DNA from: Phylloscopus collybita
Lineage: Eukaryota > Chordata > Aves > Passeriformes > Phylloscopidae
Length of the DNA: 64,000 nucleotides
Direction: 5' to 3'
Assembly: GCA_027886175.1 (NCBI GenBank)
Contig: JAJNNQ010000075.1
Location: forward strand, 3,389,001 to 3,453,000
The notes under the pieces were generated by a model that was given only the letters and a program-made list of their open reading frames with translations, did no database searches and had not been told where the DNA came from. The position numbers were made by a program, and so were the translations under genes. Positions 58,673-64,000 of this stretch are shown here, piece after piece (position 1 is the stretch's first letter; every line of letters begins with the position of its first letter).

Positions 58673-59610
58673 CAATGTGTACCTCTATGGACAAGAAGTT
58701 GCATTTTAAGCATGAAATCTGCCAAATGTCTTAACAGGATTTTTTAATGACATATTTATACATATTTTATAACATATTTACTGCTTCTCTTTATTACATT
58801 TTGGTCACATTAATCTGATTTAAATCATCGTGTAAAAAAACACTTAACAGGAGCATGAAAAAAATCTCCACACTTGCTGCACCTGCTTGGTAAATAAACA
58901 AAGCAGCTCAGCCTGTAACTAACTCAACATAAACAGATTTTAAAAAAAGTCTGACGCAGGAGCTGATCTAGCAACATCAAAACAAAACAGTAAGGAAACC
59001 TTTGCTTCTCTGTTACACACAGCTCCAGTCCCTCACTGAAACTGTAGGAGGGTTTTTATTAAGATACAGATAAGAGGGTTGGGAAAACAACAACTGTAGG
59101 AAGAAAGAGAAAAAAAATCTGGCTTGTACACTTTGTTTTCAGTGTTCAGCAAATTCAGCCTCTTTTCTGAACCTCTCCTAATTGTAACCCCTGGTATCTT
59201 TCCATAGGATCACGTTGCTATGTCAGTTTTATGGACTAGAACCTGAACTAGAATCAAAACACTGAATGACATTAAAAACTACATGAAGTTCAAAGCAGAT
59301 AAAAAGACTGCACTGCTGGTTCTGACTTGTAAACAATGTGACAGTTAAAATCCTGTATATATGTTATACTGAGAAGTAATATTCTTACAAAGTTAATATT
59401 GTGATGTGGAAAAAACATTCCTAAATAAAGAGGGTAACATTTCAAGAACAGAGGGAGAGAAACATTTCAAGAACAAATTCTAATTAAAAGCTGTATTACA
59501 AAAGATACACCTGCTATCAATTCACTTTGCTAAGCCTAATGGTGATGTTGATGCAAGAATGTTAGATTGCCCCAAAGAACAAAATCTCAGTGCAAACTGA
59601 AATGCAGCTG
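58673..59610. other. Unique sequence
   Basis: No gene is recognised. At 59436-59475 the word aacatttcaagaaca occurs twice, 25 bases apart, a small tandem duplication. Confidence 0.5.
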
Positions 59611-59611
59611 G

Positions 59612-59672
59612 CAGGGTAAGATGATCTTTCAGGTCCCTTCCAACCCAAAACATTCCATGAGTCTGTGATTTT
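59612..59672 (+). mobile_element. CR1 LINE, short 3' end
   Basis: The words 'aagatgatctttcaggtcccttcc', 'aacccaaaacattccatgag' and 'tctgtgatttta' are the last ~60 bases of a CR1 on the plus strand. It is well preserved and strongly 5'-truncated. Confidence 0.9.
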
Positions 59673-62309
59673 AAGTCAAACTGCAGGTCTTCTCTCTCAC
59701 CTTTTTTTGGTGTGCAATATTCTTCCTACAAAGTAAATAAACTGAGGTGAGGTGTTGAGGCAGTCAGACGCAAAGGCACTTCACAGAACACCCCAAAAAA
59801 TTGTTGTGCCTGTACTGAGAGAACCAGGGCAGAACTGTGTGCAACATGGAAAAGAAAACTATGTCTTCTTAACACACCTGCTATGCTTTTTCGCTTCATA
59901 CTTAATCTGGTCCAGAGATTCTCTTGAAAAACTTTGTTTTACTGCAAGAGCAGTATCCTTTTTCTGCAGAATCCTAAATGAGAATAAATTATCAATTTTT
60001 AATTGGGCCACTGAAGAGCTCAAGAAAATTACAATGCTCTTTGATTCCATTTTTATTCCAGCTGTCAAAGCAGCACAGGATGAACAAATTAGAGGAATGA
60101 GAGAAATATTTCTATGTCCTGGCTGACTTAAATTTATGAGGTCACTGTTTCAGTGGTTCCCAAGTAAAGATTTCATGTGGACAGCAGGGACTGCATGCAG
60201 CCAATGTAAAATGAGCTCACACAGGTCAGCAGCATCTCACCTACAACTTAGGGTAACCCTTTTTACCAAGAGGGAAGTGTAATGCAGGAGGATTATCTCT
60301 GAAACAGGATAGAGGACAGGAACACTCACCCCTGAGACCTGGAGAGGAGCTTTTTCCGAGGGCATGTACTAAGAGGAACAATGGGGATTGGCTTCAAACT
60401 GACAAAGAAATTTGTAGGTAGCACAGATGAACAGACAGAGACTGGAAAATAAAGAAAACATTGTAAGGATCAATATTCATACATATTCCGAATCATTCAC
60501 TAAGTGTGGGGTTGATCAGCAATGACAACTAATTCCCACAGAAAGTGGTCTCTCTACTTAATGTACTTGGGTTTGTGTTTGAAAACACATTTTCAGAAAA
60601 TGATTCTCAGGTATCTAAAATGTCATTTGAAGTGTCCAAAAGAAATTGCAGAAAGGAGATCTTTAATTATGCTGTTTACTTGGATATCAGAAAAAATGTG
60701 AGAGGAAAAAAAGACAAGTTTTGTAACCTTGTCGCTGATGGGCATTCAGAATATTAGCTAAAATTATCATATATGGAGAAAGCTGAAGATAGGCTTAAAA
60801 ATAAAGAAGCAGAAGTGTTCTGCACCACTCCTCCCTGCCCTCCATGCTCGCTGGATGGATGTCCCGGGGGCCCAGTGGAGATGGGAGGACTGGATCCACA
60901 CACTCACATCTGACTGCTGTACGTGTGCTGAAATTTGCATTAAGTACAAGAACCCCTTTGATCAAAACATCGCACACATTTTACACATCAAGGGGCTCTA
61001 GGAAAAGTGTAAGCTTCCAGAGCAGCTGGAGGGATTTGGGGAGGGATTTTACAGAGAACAGAGTATGATGCAACTGTTCCTGCAAAAAACTGACTTGATG
61101 TTTTAATGGCAAAGAACTAGGACTGCATAAGGACAAAATACATTAAAAAAATAGAGATTTTTTGACAGCAGTAGGATCTGGGGTTGGCTCAGAACTGAAT
61201 GAGCTGAAAGGCTGTGTCTTTACTGGGAAAGCCACCAAGTGCAATCCTGGAATGTAAGCCCTGGGGCTCCAACCCTGGCTGTCCCAGGAGTGTGCTCCAC
61301 TGACTGAGCACAGTCCTGAACACCCTCCTTCCCTCCTGAGCCTTCCTGGGCACCACAGCTCAAGGCAGCAAAATTACAGAAAACAGCAGAATATGAGTCA
61401 AGGAATTCACATGTTTCTAGATATCCTTAAGACTTCCATTCCTTCATGCTTCTGGGTCTCAAGAGAATGCAATTTTAAAATACAGGGTTTGATTTGGCTC
61501 AGCACCAAGTTTGCCTGAGGTTTGGTTGGGAGAGGAACAAAAAAAAAAAAAAAACCCAAGAAGTTAACTTCAGTCTTGGAAGCCAAAATAAAATGCAAAG
61601 ACAAGATGGGAAGTTTGGCCTTTCAGGATAGACCAGGAATTTTACTTCCCTTGCCATTGCACCAGGGCTCCACCTGAGAGGGTCCTGACTTCATTCCTTC
61701 CTTGGAACCAGTCTAACTAAGCCAATGTGGGATCTTTCCTTTCTTTCTAGAAATCAAAGCTACCAGTCAGGGGAGGGATTTTGTTTGATTTTCTAGAAAG
61801 ACAAATGAACTCCTGGGTCCCATGACTGCACCTGGTCATGCTGCAGGGTGAGGTAAGTGTTGTACTGTACCACTGGGGCAGTGATGCTGCAAACCCACAT
61901 CAGAAAATGCAGACTCAGTACTGAGAGCGTTCCCTTCATGCCATGTTTGGTTTCAGCCAGTTAAATCCAGAACAGAAATTGTCTTGTTTTTGTTTTGTTT
62001 TGTTTCCCACTGGGAAATCTAGGAGGTTATTACCCTGCCTCTAATTAACACATTAACATTTGCTTTGGAGGTCTTAGTTAATAACAGCAACTCATCAAGT
62101 GGGTCCCCCAGCTGCTGATTTGTTTTTTTCACTCCAGATTTTTTACCTGAAATTTCCTTCCTGATCCTGTGTGGGTTTGCCAGTTTCCCTTGGAGCCTTT
62201 CTTAAGAATTTCTTTGTGGGTTTCTTTGTTTAATAATTAGAAAAACCTCCACTGGCAACTTTCCATTCAGCTCCTACTCCAGTCACTGCCCAGAAATGCT
62301 GATATAATG
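59673..62309. other. Long unique stretch
   Basis: No gene is supported. A 124-codon frame at 59752-60126 and a 70-codon frame at 60545-60757 have no family resemblance. An A16 run lies at 61539-61554. A long imperfect inverted repeat lies at 61742-61801. Confidence 0.5.
61742..61801. repeat. 17-bp inverted repeat with one bulge, TTCTAGAA in both arms
   Basis: Left arm tctttctagaaatcaaa (61742-61758) and right arm tttgattttctagaaaga (61784-61801) are reverse complements except for one extra T, with a 25-base loop. Each arm contains TTCTAGAA, a two-unit heat-shock-element-like word. No transposon family is recognised. Confidence 0.85.
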
Positions 62310-62310
62310 C

Positions 62311-62337
62311 TATATATATATATATATATATATATAT
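62311..62337. repeat. (TA)n microsatellite
   Basis: An uninterrupted alternating T-A run of 27 bases, flanked by 'gctgatataatgc' and 'gtcttttttt'. Confidence 0.95.
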
Positions 62338-63187
62338 GTCTTTTTTTAATCCAAAAAGAAGCAGAGATGTATAAACATTCACATTTTGGTGCCTTTAATG
62401 GTATTTACTATGTACTTTCCCTTCACCAATGCCAGAGTACTATGTAGACTCCTCACATATGCAGTTGACTTCTTCATCTGAGGTTGATTTAGGTGAGTAA
62501 AAAAAAATCCTCTTACAATAAAGGATGTTACTGTGCATTATGTGAAATATTTAGCATCTTGCCATTTTCTCCTTTTTTTCCCCCCAAAACCCTATTTCAT
62601 CAGCACAGCTTGAAATACCCCTACAGTTCAGAGCAACCTGCTGATTCTGGTTCCTTTAATGAACATTTACCATCCTGCAGAAAAGTGGAGGATGCCTGGC
62701 TGCAGCTGTGCTCCCAAACACCGGAAAGAACTCGTTCTCTTCAGAGCCATTACCCCCAGCTCTGTCACTTAATAGAAGGAAAGACAATACATGCTACACT
62801 ATAATGACATTTCCTACCTTTTTGTTTATACCAGGTTTAATAAGCCCTGTAAATTAAATGAGGTAATGGCATGAACTGCTCAAATAATACCAGTAGTATT
62901 AAACTGTCTTCCCTCCATATTAATAATTTCATAATAAATTATAGGGGACAGTTGTCTTTTCCACCTACCAACAAGCTCTGTGTAGACACAGCAGGCAAGA
63001 AAACATTTTTATATTTCTACACAAGTTCTCAAGAATCAGAAGAAAACAAGGGTCTTAGAAGACAAAGGAGCAAGTCACAACTTACAAAAGTTTAGCTGAG
63101 CAAAGATTTGGACTGATTAACAGGGCTCTCCCTCACTTAATTGAGAAAAATAGGGGTTATCAGACAGCCATTTGTTGCATTCTCAAC
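62338..63187. other. Unique sequence
   Basis: No gene or repeat family is recognised. A 103-codon plus-strand frame at 62493-62804 has no family resemblance. Confidence 0.5.
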
Positions 63188-63188
63188 A

Positions 63189-63274
63189 GGAAGGAAGGAA
63201 GGAAGGAAGGAAGGAAGGAAGGAAGGAAGGAAGGAAGGAAGGAAGGAAGGAAGGAAGGAAGGAAGGAAGGAAGG
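63189..63274. repeat. (GGAA)n microsatellite, about 21 units
   Basis: A perfect tetranucleotide array of 86 bases. It gives F-L-P-S repeats in minus-strand frames. Tandem GGAA is the core of ETS-factor sites, but nothing here shows such a use. Confidence 0.97.
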
Positions 63275-63847
63275 GACTACTGGAAGTGCCTTTCTCATAG
63301 GCAGTTAGTTTGGATGATGCCCTAAAGCTGGAGGGGGAACAATGGCAGAGATGTGTATGCAAGTGCCTTACAGTGCTGACAGAAACCCTGACTATCACCC
63401 TGCTCGTGCCTCGTGAGTTTCTGCTGAGATTCTTGGTTTGGAAAATGAAGAAACTTTTCACTGGACATCACCACAGCTCCCCTCTCCCAGCTCAGAGCTC
63501 AAATCATTGGCTTTTATGAAGCTTTCTCTACATTTGACTAAAACCTGGATTCTGTGACACGAGGGATTCCCTCACATTTGTATCAGTCAGTATGGTACTG
63601 AAGGCTTCTGCTTTGACAAACAATCTTCTGATGAAGGAAAGGAACAAGAAACCAAAAAAAGCACTGTCACCAGGACCTGAAACAGAATGTTCAGGATTTA
63701 CTACAAACCATCAATTTGATAGATTACTTTGGGCTTGCCCTCATCCCATTAGAACCAATGGGAAATCTCCCAGGGACTTCAGACAACATCCTTTTTTTTC
63801 CATATGAAAAAGTGAAACTATTAGAAGATAGAACAGAATGTAAGAAT
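63275..63847. other. Unique sequence
   Basis: No gene is supported. Frames of about 70 codons on the plus strand lack any family resemblance. Confidence 0.5.
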
Positions 63848-64000
63848 CAGATTCACAGCTCTACCACTGCTCTGGTTTTCTTCTCTCTCCTCCATAAATC
63901 ACGTAAATAACTCTTTAATAGTTTTTCCACCTGTAAATTGGAGAGAATTGGTACACCAGTGTTGTTCAGAGAATCTGCAGAGCATAAAGTTCTAAAAATA
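63848..64000 (+). mobile_element. MIR-like SINE remnant, runs to window edge
   Basis: The order of words follows MIR: 'agattcacagctctaccact', then a T/C-rich part, 'acgtaaataactctttaatag', 'tttttccacctgtaaattgg', 'agagaattggtac' and 'agtgttgttcagagaat'. MIR reads ...attcccagctctgccact...gtcacttaacctctctg...agtttccccatctgtaaaatggggataat...gttgttgtgagga. The match is diverged but collinear over about 140 bases. The right end is cut by the window. Confidence 0.5.

Noticed and set aside
59752..60126. 124-codon plus-strand open frame with a protein-like composition
   Set aside because: No recognisable motif, no Kozak or splice context worth trusting, and length within chance. A translated search would settle it: a significant hit would revive it.
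1..64000. CRISPR arrays, operons, ribosome binding sites, origins or phage genes
   Set aside because: The repeat content and composition are those of a bird nuclear genome. No direct-repeat array with unique spacers and no bacterial gene layout is present.

Overview
This window looks like non-coding nuclear DNA from a bird, most likely a passerine. It carries many copies of the avian CR1 LINE, recognised by the 3' end that reads 'gg(t)cccttccaaccc...attctatg' on one strand and 'atagaatcat...ggttggaagggacc' on the other. It also carries two long terminal repeats (LTRs) of avian endogenous-retrovirus type that I recognise from bird genomes. I see no mammalian Alu or L1 and nothing bacterial. 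The lineage call rests on recalled repeat families, not on a search.

I found no protein-coding gene, exon, tRNA, rRNA or other RNA gene that I can defend. The longest open frames (124-165 codons) fall within the length expected by chance in about 128,000 codon positions over six frames. Several lie inside repeats, and none shows a recognisable protein family apart from degraded CR1 reverse transcriptase, endonuclease or ORF1 fragments. The window is best read as intergenic or deep intronic sequence.

Layout. 1-2.6 kb: a CR1 tail, a truncated LTR (about 775-1795) and a CR1 3' end. 2.6-16 kb: mostly unique sequence with a short CR1, two tetranucleotide repeats and a 26-bp near-palindrome. 16-17.3 kb: a minus-strand CR1 mosaic that keeps pieces of the 3' end, ORF2 and ORF1. 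17.5-22.6 kb: a MIR-like SINE remnant and unique or A-rich DNA. 22.6-24.5 kb: a second LTR followed directly by an old minus-strand CR1/L3-like LINE fossil with a readable reverse-transcriptase stretch. 24.5-40 kb: mostly unique, with three tiny CR1 ends, one good CR1 (31.9-32.5 kb) and several AT-rich, homeodomain-motif-rich blocks at 31-35 kb that are the best candidates for conserved regulatory DNA. 40-49 kb: a MIR remnant, a CR1 endonuclease fossil, two CR1 copies meeting tail to tail, a cluster of three hairpins near 44.4 kb, a 14-bp perfect hairpin near 46.1 kb and an old CR1 reverse-transcriptase tail. 49-64 kb: unique DNA with a CpG cluster carrying an RFX X-box-like site near 50.6 kb, five more CR1 copies, a (GAATA)14 array grown from a CR1 tail, a (GGAA)n array and a MIR-like remnant at the right edge.

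I did not find a new gene system. The observations most worth testing are the possible conserved regulatory blocks, the perfect or near-perfect inverted repeats, and the old LINE fossils whose protein motifs can still be read.
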